64,000 nucleotides of DNA. It comes from an uncultured bacterium. Lineage in GTDB: Bacteria > Calescibacteriota > Calescibacteriia > Calescibacteriales > Calescibacteriaceae. Shown in pieces: positions 36,292 through 45,800 of this stretch (position 1 is the first letter of the stretch; each line of letters opens with the position of its first letter). Below the pieces are notes generated by a model that saw only the letters and a list, made by a program, of their open reading frames with translations, had not been told where the DNA came from and did not search any database. The stretch spans positions 62,001 to 126,000 of the forward strand of contig CALHPK010000002.1 of NCBI GenBank assembly GCA_938036315.1, read 5' to 3'. A program made the position numbers and the translations under genes.

Positions 36292-36297
36292 ATTATG
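36292..36297 (-). promoter_or_regulatory. -10-like element of dxr
   Basis: CATAAT on the minus strand ending 8 nt before the dxr ATG; no Shine-Dalgarno sequence. Confidence 0.4.
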
Positions 36298-36484
36298 AAT
36301 TTACTTGATCCAAAGTAGGATGACAGAAATGCAAACAGAATGTACTAATTTGGAATATGATAGAGCCTAACAAAATTTAGCTGATCTTTTTTAATTTTTG
36401 CAAAAAGAATAAAGGCCAAAGATGGGATTATTGGATATATCATTGGGGGGATATCTATTTTTATATTCTTCTTGAGGATATTTT

Positions 36485-36490
36485 TATATT
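36485..36490 (+). promoter_or_regulatory. -10-like element of the permease operon
   Basis: TATATT ending 7 nt before the ATG at 36498. The stretch TTTTTATATTCT around it also occurs about 24 nt upstream, so a second start site is possible. Confidence 0.4.
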
Positions 36491-36497
36491 CTGTATT

Positions 36498-37805
36498 ATG
36501 TTTCGTAAGCCAACACAAAAAGAGCTGATTTATCTTGGGATCATAATAATTTTTTACATAAGTGCTCTGATATATACTATTGTTAACGATCTTTCTATAA
36601 GCTCGCTATACAAATATGGTCTTTTACAACCCAAAGGTATAGCTGGAGAAGATGCAAGATTAATAGAAATAGACACTCCACTTTCATGGAACATTCCTCA
36701 GGTAATATGGTTTATTTTTCTAAAGGGATCAGCAGTTTTAGTTGAACTTTTCCAGTATTGGGTGATTGGGATACTTATTGCTGCAGGGCTTGTTGTCTTT
36801 GTACCGTGGGAGAGAGTGAGGGAGAAGATGGGCTACGGGGGATTATGGAGTATTTTTCTATCAAGTATTGCTGGTGCGGTTATTCCAATATGCTCTTGCG
36901 GAATAGTTCCTGTTCTTGTAGGTATGATACAAGCGGGTATACCCTTGGGGCCAACGATGGCGTTTCTTATTGCAGCGCCCATGCTCAATATCCCTGCAGT
37001 TTTTATGACAGCTGGGGTCTTAGGATGGAAATTAGCTATCGGAAGAATTGTTGGGACATTTTTCATTGCACTGGGAGTTGGAATTGTTTGCTCGTACTGG
37101 CAGAAAAAGGAAAGGATATTAAGAAGATTCGTAAAATTTTCGTTTACTCCTAATCTTTCGCCCGAGCTTCGGGAATTCGCTATCAAAGTAGCAATTGCCC
37201 TTTCTAAAGCTGATAAACTTCCAGCAGATAAGCTTGCTCCAGGGGAAGAGGACAAACTCTATCTTTTAGCTGAAGCAGGAGTACTCGACCGCAGTGATGA
37301 TGGATTATGGTTCTTACCCCAAACCTCGTCTGTAGAAGCAAATGTTGCAGAAGCATGCTTTATTCTTCCTACAGGTGAAATCTCATTAAATTTGAAGGGA
37401 AGGTTCACAAGACTATTTCAGATTGCATGGGATCTTTTTCTTCAGTTGAACTACTATCTGATTCTTGCGGTTATTATTGCTGGGGCTATCAAAGTAATCG
37501 TGCCAACTACTGTTGTTGTAAAGCTTGTTGGGGGAGAGAGTTTAAGCTCTGTATTGGTTAGCTCTTTAGTTGCGGTTCTGGCCTATGTCTGCACTTATGT
37601 TGAAGTACCAACTGCTCTAGCACTAATTCACAAAGGTATGGGAGGCGGTGCAACGCTAGCATACTTACTCGGTGGCCCCGGACTTTCTCTTCCATCTATA
37701 GCAATGCTTTCAGGAGTGTTTAAACCAAAAGTATTAATGCTTTACATCAGCATAAGTTTCATCGGTTGTGTGCTTTCAGGATATATTTACAATTTGCTCT
37801 TGTAA
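36498..37805 (+). CDS. Permease of the YraQ/ArsP (DUF318) family
   Basis: A 435-residue membrane protein with about eight to nine predicted spans. The two conserved half-sites of this family are visible: GAVIPICSCGIVPVLVGM near residue 135 with the paired CSC cysteines, and AYVCTYVEVPTALALIHKGM near residue 360. Between the two membrane halves lies a soluble insert of about 100 residues (roughly 220-315) with an Asp/Glu-rich segment. Characterised relatives export organoarsenicals or metals; the substrate here is not known. It is followed by two small cysteine-rich genes on the same strand, the first after a 100-bp gap, which suggests a metal, metalloid or sulfur role. Confidence 0.85.
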   Translation: MFRKPTQKELIYLGIIIIFYISALIYTIVNDLSISSLYKYGLLQPKGIAGEDARLIEIDTPLSWNIPQVIWFIFLKGSAVLVELFQYWVIGILIAAGLVVFVPWERVREKMGYGGLWSIFLSSIAGAVIPICSCGIVPVLVGMIQAGIPLGPTMAFLIAAPMLNIPAVFMTAGVLGWKLAIGRIVGTFFIALGVGIVCSYWQKKERILRRFVKFSFTPNLSPELREFAIKVAIALSKADKLPADKLAPGEEDKLYLLAEAGVLDRSDDGLWFLPQTSSVEANVAEACFILPTGEISLNLKGRFTRLFQIAWDLFLQLNYYLILAVIIAGAIKVIVPTTVVVKLVGGESLSSVLVSSLVAVLAYVCTYVEVPTALALIHKGMGGGATLAYLLGGPGLSLPSIAMLSGVFKPKVLMLYISISFIGCVLSGYIYNLLL

Positions 37806-37890
37806 TTGTAAATATCTGTATTTTTGCTCTCCAATTCTGATATTTATAAAAAATAAAAATATGTAAATGTAAAAAGTCCGTATAAATAAA

Positions 37891-37895
37891 GGAGG
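37891..37895 (+). promoter_or_regulatory. Shine-Dalgarno site of the thioredoxin-like gene
   Basis: GGAGG within AAAGGAGGGG, 10 nt before ATG 37906; one of the strong sites in a window where most genes lack one. Confidence 0.6.
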
Positions 37896-37905
37896 GGTAT
37901 AAATT

Positions 37906-38253
37906 ATGGGGATAGATAACAGAACTATAAGGATTTTTATGCTTCCTCAACGATTCCCCTGCGGACCGCAGTCCTCTTGTTGTGGTCCCATAGGACAAAC
38001 AGAAGAAGAAATACAAAGCCTCAAAGATGTTATTGAAAAGGAGCTGGATGCAAAAGTTGAAGTAATAGATGTAACAAAAGGTCAAGATATGAAGAATTAT
38101 CTCCAAATTGTAAGGCTTGTTCGCTCAATGGGTTTCCAGATCTTACCGATTATCACTCTTAACGATGAAATTGTTTCTGTTGGGATGCCAGAACAACTAC
38201 ACCAAGCAATTTTAGCAATCAAGGAAAAAATGAGGAAAAAGGAGGTAATGTAA
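37906..38253 (+). CDS. Small cysteine-rich, thioredoxin-fold-like protein
   Basis: A 115-residue protein I know only by pattern. Near the N terminus, after a beta strand (RIFMLPQRF), it has a cysteine cluster CGPQSSCCGP. A helix and strand (LKDVIEKELDAKVEVIDVTK) and a cis-Pro-like QILPIITLNDEIVSVG segment follow. That order resembles thioredoxin-like redox or metal-binding proteins such as ArsD relatives. It lies between the DUF318 permease and a zinc-ribbon protein and abuts the latter with no gap, so the two small proteins are translated together. A redox or metallochaperone role for the permease is inference. Confidence 0.6.
   Translation: MGIDNRTIRIFMLPQRFPCGPQSSCCGPIGQTEEEIQSLKDVIEKELDAKVEVIDVTKGQDMKNYLQIVRLVRSMGFQILPIITLNDEIVSVGMPEQLHQAILAIKEKMRKKEVM
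38241..38245 (+). promoter_or_regulatory. Shine-Dalgarno site of the zinc-ribbon gene
   Basis: GGAGG 8 nt before ATG 38254, located inside the end of the preceding gene. Confidence 0.6.
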
Positions 38254-38490
38254 ATGCCAATATATGAATATATTTGTGTGGAATGCGGTGAAAAAACAGA
38301 AATATGGGCAACTATATCTGAGAAAGAAAAGGGACTAAACATTGTTTGTCAGAAGTGTGGTAGCAAGAATATGGCACAGGTATTCAAGTTTGGGGGTATC
38401 TCCTGCGGTAGCAGTTCTAGAAGGGAAGGAAACGGCAATTCTTCACCGACTTGTTGTGGCTCGCAAGCTGGCCCTGGCTGTTGCGGATAA
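38254..38490 (+). CDS. FmdB-type zinc-ribbon protein with cysteine-rich tail
   Basis: Seventy-eight residues. The first ~45 match the FmdB/CxxC_CxxC regulatory zinc ribbon: MPIYEYICVECGEKTEIWA, then CQKCGSKNMAQVFKF. The tail, rich in Gly and Ser, carries further cysteines: ISCGSSS, PTCCGSQ and the terminal GPGCCG. Such CCG tails could bind soft metals or metalloids. The gene follows the thioredoxin-like gene without a gap. Its place beside the permease suggests a shared function, not proven. Confidence 0.75.
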   Translation: MPIYEYICVECGEKTEIWATISEKEKGLNIVCQKCGSKNMAQVFKFGGISCGSSSRREGNGNSSPTCCGSQAGPGCCG

Positions 38491-38504
38491 AAAGATAAAA
38501 TCAA

Positions 38505-39209
38505 TCATTTTCTCAACTTCAATTTTAGCAAAATAGGAGGAGTTACAAGCGAGAGCCAGTCTCTAACCCTAATTTTTGTATAACCTAATTTATGATCCGG
38601 GTATATCTTTGATACTCCGACTTCGCACACCTTATACCTTTCCAATGCTCTATACAAAAGATAGATTTCAAGACCATATTTATCTAACCATTTCTGGTTT
38701 AAGCTGTCCCAAAGTTCTTTTATAATCGAGGTTCTAATTGCGCGAAAACCATTAGCGGTATCTGTTAACTTTTTACCAGTTGTCACCCAAAATACAAAGG
38801 GATGTATCCATTTTGTTCCTATTATTCTTAAAAAGGGAGTGTTTCCAAATCTCCCCAAAAACCTTGACCCCTGAACAAAATCACAACCTGAAAATATGGG
38901 CTCCAACAGAAGAGGAATCTCTGAAGGATCATCTTTATCATTTCCAGCCATAATAACTATGATATCAACTTTATCAATAAGATAGGAGAAACCATCTCTT
39001 ATACTTGCTCCAACTCCCATCCTCCTTTCATGCCTTATCGTTTTAAAATTCTTCGATAGAAATTCATACGTACCATCATCTGAGCAATCATCTACAAACA
39101 CTATCTCATCAAGGAAATCAACCTTCCTTATTTTCTCCGCCACGTTGAAAATCTTAGGGACCTCATTGAATGCCGGAATAACTATCCCAACTCTTTTCCC
39201 TTTATACAT
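38505..39209 (-). CDS. Glycosyltransferase family 2, dolichol-phosphate-mannose-synthase-like
   Basis: A 234-residue GT-A fold enzyme: VGIVIPAFNE at the N terminus, the nucleotide-sugar DD motif VFVDDCSDDGTYEFL and the metal-binding region AGNDKDDPSEIP. The DPM1-like segment DTANGFRAIRTSII follows. No C-terminal membrane helices are present, unlike some bacterial polyprenyl-phosphate glucosyltransferases. It probably transfers a sugar to a lipid phosphate or envelope glycan. It stands alone, convergent with the cysteine-rich operon 14 bp away. Confidence 0.85.
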   Translation of the reverse strand: MYKGKRVGIVIPAFNEVPKIFNVAEKIRKVDFLDEIVFVDDCSDDGTYEFLSKNFKTIRHERRMGVGASIRDGFSYLIDKVDIIVIMAGNDKDDPSEIPLLLEPIFSGCDFVQGSRFLGRFGNTPFLRIIGTKWIHPFVFWVTTGKKLTDTANGFRAIRTSIIKELWDSLNQKWLDKYGLEIYLLYRALERYKVCEVGVSKIYPDHKLGYTKIRVRDWLSLVTPPILLKLKLRK

Positions 39210-39533
39210 CCTTAATTTCTTTATATTAATTTCTCTGTATATTTTATTTATACTATAATTTTAATCTATATTGCGTTCTATCTTCATTTTACTATATCGT
39301 CACGTATATTTCATTTTATTTTATTCTTTTACCTTTTCTTTTTCATTTTCATTTTCATTATGTTCTTGCAATAGGATGCCAAGGTAACACCAACAATCAC
39401 TTGTTAAGCCTTAATGTAAAAGATTTCTCCCAAGTGAAAGATTTCTCCCAAGTGAAAGTTTTCTCCCAAAACGCATAAGACAAAAGAAGTAGTAAAATAA
39501 GAAGGTAAAATATTTTCTCTTTAAATTTTTTCA
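39210..39533. other. Non-coding gap of 324 bp before guaB
   Basis: I find no gene here. The left half is a pyrimidine-rich tract (about 39290-39360) with short CATTTT repeats. The right half holds the 18-bp triple repeat at 39421-39470 and -10-like hexamers (TAAAAT 39506-39511, TTAAAT 39521-39526) before guaB. No recognisable purine riboswitch core is present. Confidence 0.6.
39421..39470. repeat. 18-bp tandem repeat, 2.7 copies, upstream of guaB
   Basis: AGATTTCTCCCAAGTGAA occurs twice exactly, followed by a partial third copy with one change (AGTTTTCTCCCAA). No spacers, so it is not a CRISPR array. Confidence 0.8.
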
Positions 39534-40997
39534 ATGGAGAGCTTATTCCCTTTATACTTAACATTTGATGATATCCTGATAATGCCGAACTACTCCGAGG
39601 TGCTCCCGCATGAGGTAGATATTCAAACCAAACTCACCCGCAGAATAAGTATGAAAATCCCTATAATCTCAGCTGCAATGGATACCGTCACCGAAGCAGA
39701 TATGGCTATAGAACTCGCTAAAATGGGGGGAATAGGTATTATTCACAGAAACCTAACCATCCAGGAACAAGTGAGAGAAGTCGAAAAGGTCAAAAAATAT
39801 AGTTCATGGATAATAACCTCTCCTGTATTTGTCGATGAAGAAACAACAGTTGGAGAAGCAATAGAGAAGATGAGAGAAAAGAATATATCAGGTCTTCCAG
39901 TCGTTAAAAATGGATACCTTGTCGGAATAGTCACAAGTAGAGATCTTAGATTTGAGTCTACCAAATCAAAAAAGATCAAAGAAGTAATGAAGCCAAAGGA
40001 AAAGCTTATAGTAGTAAAGGAGGAAGATAAGATATCTCCCGAGAAAGCAAAAGAGATAATGCATGAACACAAAATAGAAAAGCTCCCCATAGTAGATTCT
40101 GAGTTCAGATTAAAGGGGCTGATAACTTTAAAAGATATAAGCAAATCCGAAGAAAATCCTAACGCCCTCAAAGATTCGTCAGGACACCTTGTAGTAGGGG
40201 CCGCAATCGGAACCGGTGAAAAAGAACTTGAAAGAGCAGAACAACTTATAAAAGCAGGTGTAGATGTGTTAGTCATTGATTCAGCACACGGACACTCCAG
40301 ATGGGTGATAGAAACATTAAAAAAGATCAAAGAAAAATTTGATATTGATGTTATAGCAGGAAATGTAGCAACACAAGATGGAACAAAAGCTCTCCTGGAA
40401 GCAGGTGCCGATGCAATCAAAGTCGGAGTAGGACCAGGTTCAATATGCACAACAAGAATCGTCTCTGGAGTAGGTGTACCACAGATCTCGGCAATATTGG
40501 AATGTAGCAAATTAACCCAAAAATATGGAGTCCCATTAGTTGCAGATGGAGGGATAAGGTATCCTGGAGACATAGTGAAAGCATTGGTAGTTGGAGCAGA
40601 TTCAGTTATGCTTGGAAATATGCTTGCCGGAACAGATGAAGCTCCCGGAGAAAAAGTCCTAAAAGATGGGCGCCCATACAAAGTATACAGAGGAATGGGC
40701 TCAGAAGATGCTATAAAAGATGGTATGCAAAAGGGGGTAAGATCAAGATACCTCTCGCAAGATGATATACTCCCAGAAGGCGTTGTGGGACTTGTTCCAT
40801 ATAAAGGAACCGTCAGATTCATTATTTCAAATCTAATGAAGTCACTACAGGTTGCTTTTGGTTACATAGGTGCCAAAAACATCAAAGAGGCAAGACAAAA
40901 AGCAAGAGTAATTAGGATTACAGAAGCAGGATACAAAGAATCACATGTTCACAGCGTACAAGTTCTCAAGGAAACCTTTCCATTCGTTGAAAAATAA
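39534..40997 (+). CDS. guaB: Inosine-5'-monophosphate dehydrogenase
   Basis: GuaB oxidises IMP to XMP, the rate-limiting step of guanine nucleotide synthesis. The 487-residue barrel opens LYLTFDDILIMPNYSEVLP. It contains a tandem CBS pair (about residues 95-205, including ISGLPVVKNGYLVGIVTSRDL). The catalytic loop is GPGSICTTRIVSG with the active Cys, followed by ADGGIRYPGDIVKAL and the mobile flap GMGSEDA. No Shine-Dalgarno sequence precedes the ATG. It converges with mutL, 15 bp apart. Confidence 0.98.
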   Translation: MESLFPLYLTFDDILIMPNYSEVLPHEVDIQTKLTRRISMKIPIISAAMDTVTEADMAIELAKMGGIGIIHRNLTIQEQVREVEKVKKYSSWIITSPVFVDEETTVGEAIEKMREKNISGLPVVKNGYLVGIVTSRDLRFESTKSKKIKEVMKPKEKLIVVKEEDKISPEKAKEIMHEHKIEKLPIVDSEFRLKGLITLKDISKSEENPNALKDSSGHLVVGAAIGTGEKELERAEQLIKAGVDVLVIDSAHGHSRWVIETLKKIKEKFDIDVIAGNVATQDGTKALLEAGADAIKVGVGPGSICTTRIVSGVGVPQISAILECSKLTQKYGVPLVADGGIRYPGDIVKALVVGADSVMLGNMLAGTDEAPGEKVLKDGRPYKVYRGMGSEDAIKDGMQKGVRSRYLSQDDILPEGVVGLVPYKGTVRFIISNLMKSLQVAFGYIGAKNIKEARQKARVIRITEAGYKESHVHSVQVLKETFPFVEK

Positions 40998-41012
40998 CTC
41001 CCTTTTGTAAGG

Positions 41013-42716
41013 TTAGCACCTTCCGAATTTTTTTTGAATCTCATCAAAGTCAATCTTTATAACTGCTGGTCTACCGTGGGGACATCTTTGGTTTGGATCA
41101 AAATCTTCTAAGATTTTAGCAACATCCCAAACGCTCAGATTATCTCCTTTGCGAATAACAGTTCTGCAAGCCAAACTTGCCAGAAAAGAATTGACTTTAC
41201 TCTCAGTAAAACCGTCAGAAAATTCCTCAAAAAACTCTGCAAGTTCAACCCCTGCTAAGTAATAAGGTATAGAAAAGATCTTCAATTTTTCTCCATCAAC
41301 ATCAAATTCTATTCCATAAGACTTAAATTCATCCTTCTTTTCTATAATCTTCAGAAGAACTGTCTTAGGAACAGATAGCTCGTATGGGATAACAAACTTT
41401 AATTTCTGAACTTGAGATGAATCCTGTTTATTATTTTCAAATTTACTTTTGAGCTGACTGAAAAATTTCCCTTCATAATAAGCATGCAGATCAACTATAT
41501 ATATTTCTTCTTCCCACTCAACTATTGCGAATATTCCTTTTACTACCTTAAGAACATTGGGTGAAGACCTAAGTAGTGTATTCATCACTCCCGGTGGATA
41601 TTCCTGCTTTTTTTGCCGCTGAACATAATCTTGATCTTGAGATATCTCACCTGACTCAGTACTTTTGCTTTTGTACATCTCTGAGACTTTATTGTCTGAG
41701 TAATTTGAAAATTCACCCTGCCCTACTTCTGTTTTTTCTCTTCTAAATCTATGTCTTATGGCCTCCTCTATAGCTGTCATTACAATTTCTCTTACTTGTG
41801 AAGGAGACCGCCATCTTATCTCTGTCTTTGTGGGATTGACATTTACATCGTAAAACTGGGGGGGACAATTTATAAAGATGATGAAATCGGAATTTCTAAG
41901 AAAGCCGAATTTCCCTATTGCCGAAAAAACTGTTTTATCTTTTATATATCTTCTATTTACGAACAGCCACTTACCAATTCCCACTTTTTCCCTCCAAATA
42001 ATTCCTTCCAAGGTTATATTACCAACATCAAACATAATTTCGAATCTATCTTTATCAACTGCGGTAGTGCCGAAGATTGACAGAAGTGTTTCAGATAGAG
42101 TTCTCCCAGCCTTGAGATTAAAGAGCACATCTCCTCCTTTTATGAATTTGAGATTTATCTCTGGAATTGCTAAAGCATATCTTGAGACGACATCGAGCAC
42201 ATAAGATAGTTCAACGTTATCGGATGACAAAAATTTTTTCCTTGCCGGGGTATTGAAGAACAGATCCTTGACAAGGATAGAAGTTCCGGGTTCTATATAT
42301 ATTTCCTTTATTTCTTTTACCTTACCTCCTTCTACGGAGACTTCTGTTCCGAGCTCATCTTCTTTTCTTTTAGTCCTGAGTATGACTCTTGAAACCGCTG
42401 CAATAGAGTGGAGGGCTTCACCTCTGAAACCAAAAGTCTTTACAGAATAAATATCTTGTTCTGTTGATATTTTACTTGTTGCGTATCTTTTAAATGAGTT
42501 CAAAGCATCAATTTTGCTCATCCCCTCACCGTCATCAACAACCAATATATTTTCCTTCCCATTATATATAATCTCTATTTTTTGCGCTCCGGCATCGAGC
42601 GAATTTTCCACAAGTTCTTTAATAACTGATGCCGGTCTCTCAACGACCTCGCCAGCAGCAATAAGATTCGCCACCCTCTCAGGTAAGACTCTTATCTTTC
42701 CTTGGGAAGACATCAT
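41013..42716 (-). CDS. mutL: DNA mismatch repair protein MutL
   Basis: The N-terminal GHKL ATPase is intact: LVENSLDAGAQKI, DDGEGMSKID, KRYATSKIS and GFRGEALHSIA. The C-terminal dimerisation domain ends ACRTVIRKGDNLS...CPHGRPAVIKI, as in nicking MutL proteins. The main endonuclease motif, DQHAxxExxxxE, reads DLHAYYEGKFFS, so the second Glu is missing and nicking activity is doubtful. The length, 567 residues, is somewhat short. No mutS lies nearby. The start is one of two adjacent ATG codons (42716 or 42713). Confidence 0.94.
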   Translation of the reverse strand: MMSSQGKIRVLPERVANLIAAGEVVERPASVIKELVENSLDAGAQKIEIIYNGKENILVVDDGEGMSKIDALNSFKRYATSKISTEQDIYSVKTFGFRGEALHSIAAVSRVILRTKRKEDELGTEVSVEGGKVKEIKEIYIEPGTSILVKDLFFNTPARKKFLSSDNVELSYVLDVVSRYALAIPEINLKFIKGGDVLFNLKAGRTLSETLLSIFGTTAVDKDRFEIMFDVGNITLEGIIWREKVGIGKWLFVNRRYIKDKTVFSAIGKFGFLRNSDFIIFINCPPQFYDVNVNPTKTEIRWRSPSQVREIVMTAIEEAIRHRFRREKTEVGQGEFSNYSDNKVSEMYKSKSTESGEISQDQDYVQRQKKQEYPPGVMNTLLRSSPNVLKVVKGIFAIVEWEEEIYIVDLHAYYEGKFFSQLKSKFENNKQDSSQVQKLKFVIPYELSVPKTVLLKIIEKKDEFKSYGIEFDVDGEKLKIFSIPYYLAGVELAEFFEEFSDGFTESKVNSFLASLACRTVIRKGDNLSVWDVAKILEDFDPNQRCPHGRPAVIKIDFDEIQKKFGRC

Positions 42717-42857
42717 TATTATAAAAATAATTAATCTCTAATAACCCACTCCATCAATATTACATCAGCTTACTTTATTAATATTACACTGATTCATTGG
42801 TAATACTAAAATTATACAAATTGTCAGGCTTGTATTGCTAGGCAATGTAAAATCAAA

Positions 42858-45800
42858 CTATGTAAAAAGTTCATTAAAAAGATTCCTAAATATCTGGATG
42901 TAGTCCTCTTGTCCGGCTTCAACTCTGTCCATCTTCTCTTCAAGTTCATTTGTGTACTGTTCGGAAGTGTATATAGAAAATTTTCGGTGATTTTTGAGAT
43001 AATTGTATACCTCTTTACCGAGTTTTGTTACTATCAAATATCCATTCCTTTCTATGCAGTATCCTCTATCAAGAAGAGTTTTGATTATATATGCCCAGGT
43101 GGAAGGTCTTCCTATACCTTTTCTTTTCATCTCATCTATCAGGCTTCCCTGAGTATAAGGCGGGACCGGGGAATCGAAACTGAACTTAAAATCATAAGTT
43201 TCAACGACTATCTTTTTCTTCTCAAGTAATTCTTTTGTGAAGTTAGCTATCGGGAAAAACAAAACTTTATTCCATCCATCCTCTATAATTTTAAGATTGA
43301 TCTCAGATTCTTTCTCTACAGACATTTCTTCTCCATTTGCTTTCCAACTTGCAGAGACCAAAATTTTTCCTCTCAATACTTTCAGTGGTATCATTTGCGA
43401 AGCCATAAACCTTGTGAATATAAGTTCATAAAGCTTTATAGCTTTTTCAGAAATAGATATGTTCCCTACCTTTGCTGAGATCAAAACTTCATCTGGCGTC
43501 AGATTTGACGAAGGTCTTATACATTCGTGAGCACCCTCACCCTCCCAAGCTCTCGGGACAAAAAATCTACTTCCAAAATTCTCAGAAATGAAGTCCCTGG
43601 CTAGTGAAATTCCGACGTCTGACACATGATGAGAATCTGTTCTATGATATGTTATAAGACCTGCCTCAAACAAACTCTGCGCTAAATTCATAGTTTCTGG
43701 AGCTGAGAACTTCAGTTTCTGCGATGCTTCCTTTAGCATCTCAGCAGTGTTAAAGGGAGCTGGGGGGTTAATCACTACCTCTTCTGTATCTTTGAGCTCA
43801 ACTTTAATCAGAATCTTTGAGTTTTCTAATCTAATTTTTTCATCTTCTTCTTTTTTTCTTTTTCTTCCCTTCAATTTTTGTAAAGATTTACTTACTTTTC
43901 TGGCAAACTCTCTATCTTCAATTTTTATGATATCTGAGATACCATTAGCGGTTTTAAATTTTAACACACCTATTTTTTCTTTCATTTGATTTTCTCTCTC
44001 TATGAGCCATTTCAGAACTGGTGTCTGAACCCTACCTGCTGACAACCATATCTTGTCATAACTTTTCTGAAGATTTTCACTCATCACAAAACCAACCCAT
44101 CTATCAGTTACTCTTCTTACAATCTGTGCCTTCACGAGTCCATAATTTATATCTCTTGGTTTCTCAAGAGCATTCAGGATAGCTTTTTTTGTGACCTCAT
44201 GATATTCAACTCTTCTTATCTCTTTTTTGTATTTCGGGAGCATCAGATATATATCCCAAGCTATCTTTTCCCCCTCGCTGTCCGGGTCTGTAGCTATGAA
44301 AATGGAGTCAGCTTCCAGACAAATTTTTTGTATTGCCTTTACAACTTTTGTCTTGTCATCATATTCTTCGGATTGGCAGTATGGGCATCTTTTTTCCTCA
44401 AAAAAATGCTCCCCGCATCTTCTACACCTTTTTATAGGTGAGTAATAAGGGATGAAAAGCTCTTTCAGATCCTCATTAATAACTTCCACACCGTAGAAAT
44501 TTTGTTTTTCATATCCTCTTTTTTGTGGAGAGAATGGCAGATCATATATATGTCCTCCTGATGCTATCAAAGTTATGTTCAGATCTCCTTTTGATACCTC
44601 CCAAGCTTCGGCAAAATTGCCATTTTCTCCGATGGGTACTTTCCTTTTCATCGGCTTACCTATTAGCTTGGCAATGGTTCCGGCTTTGTTTGGAGACTCA
44701 ACAATAAACACTGCAGTTTTGGGCGGTTTTACAGCTTTCAGATCCGCACCAAGTGGATTTTCATGCAATTTCATAATGAGTCTTATCTTCTCCCTATCTC
44801 TATCCACCTCTTTTAGAATTTTCTCAAGCTCTACTTCTTCGAAATTCTTGAAATTAACATCAACGAGATCGATTTTAAGGCGCTTTTTAAGCTGTACGAA
44901 GGCTTTCTTATCATCCACTATGAGTATAGATAAACCTTTTGATAACCCTTCTATATACAATCTCGAGGTTCTTCCAGTTGCTTGAATGTAAGCCGATGAA
45001 TCAGCAACTATTAACCTAAACTTGCCATCACCTCCAACCCTTAGGGGGACATCTTCTGACATTCTTATTTTCTGAAGGATCTGTGGGTTCGAGATGCTCT
45101 CTTCAATAAATTTCTTTATACTTTCAAATCTTTCTTTTATGGCGGGATATCTATCTATATCATCTTTACGCATACCGACGTATCTTCTCAATGATTCTAT
45201 GAATGAATAGATTTTTCTTCCATTGCCTAAAACGGAACGAATCGAAAATAAAACCCCGAGCATTTTCGAGGGTTCGTCTATCTCTTGAATTGAAAAAATA
45301 AATCTTGGAACTCCAGCAAAGATGGCATATCTTACGGTATCAGGCATATCTATCCCTCTGCAAAGTGGATTCCTCAGCGATGAGATTCCTATAACTACCT
45401 GAATTTCTTCATCTCTAAATTTGCGCTGATTCTCATCCTTGAATTCTTCATACGTAACCGCGTTTATGTGTCTCCTCATTAGGAAAGATTTTAGTTCATC
45501 AACCGACTCCTTCCCATATTCAGAATTGACAAAGACAAACCCGCCATTCCCACACATTGATACAACTTCAGCAACTTTCTTAAAAACTTTCTTTTTGACT
45601 CTTTTCAGATCCTCATCTTTAATTATTTCTCCATCAATAATGGTATAAGTATCTTCTATATTTCTTATTGTTGATGTGAATGGAGAAATTTCAAAGCCAA
45701 AAAGTTCTCTGAAATATCTCACGGTATTTGCACGCGGTTTGGCTGTAGCAGATGATATTACAAGAACTCCCTTAATCTTCTTCCTTATCTCCGCAACTGA

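Noticed and set aside
39421-39470. CRISPR-like repeat
   Set aside because: The 18-bp units are in direct tandem with no spacers and only about three copies; no cas genes are nearby.
39210-39533. Purine riboswitch before guaB
   Set aside because: I looked for the conserved three-way junction core and found only pyrimidine tracts and repeats.
39743-40822. A 359-codon open frame antisense to guaB
   Set aside because: It lies wholly opposite a complete guaB, and its translation is low-complexity (Ser, Thr, Phe, Ile) with no recognisable domain. It mirrors the codon use of guaB.
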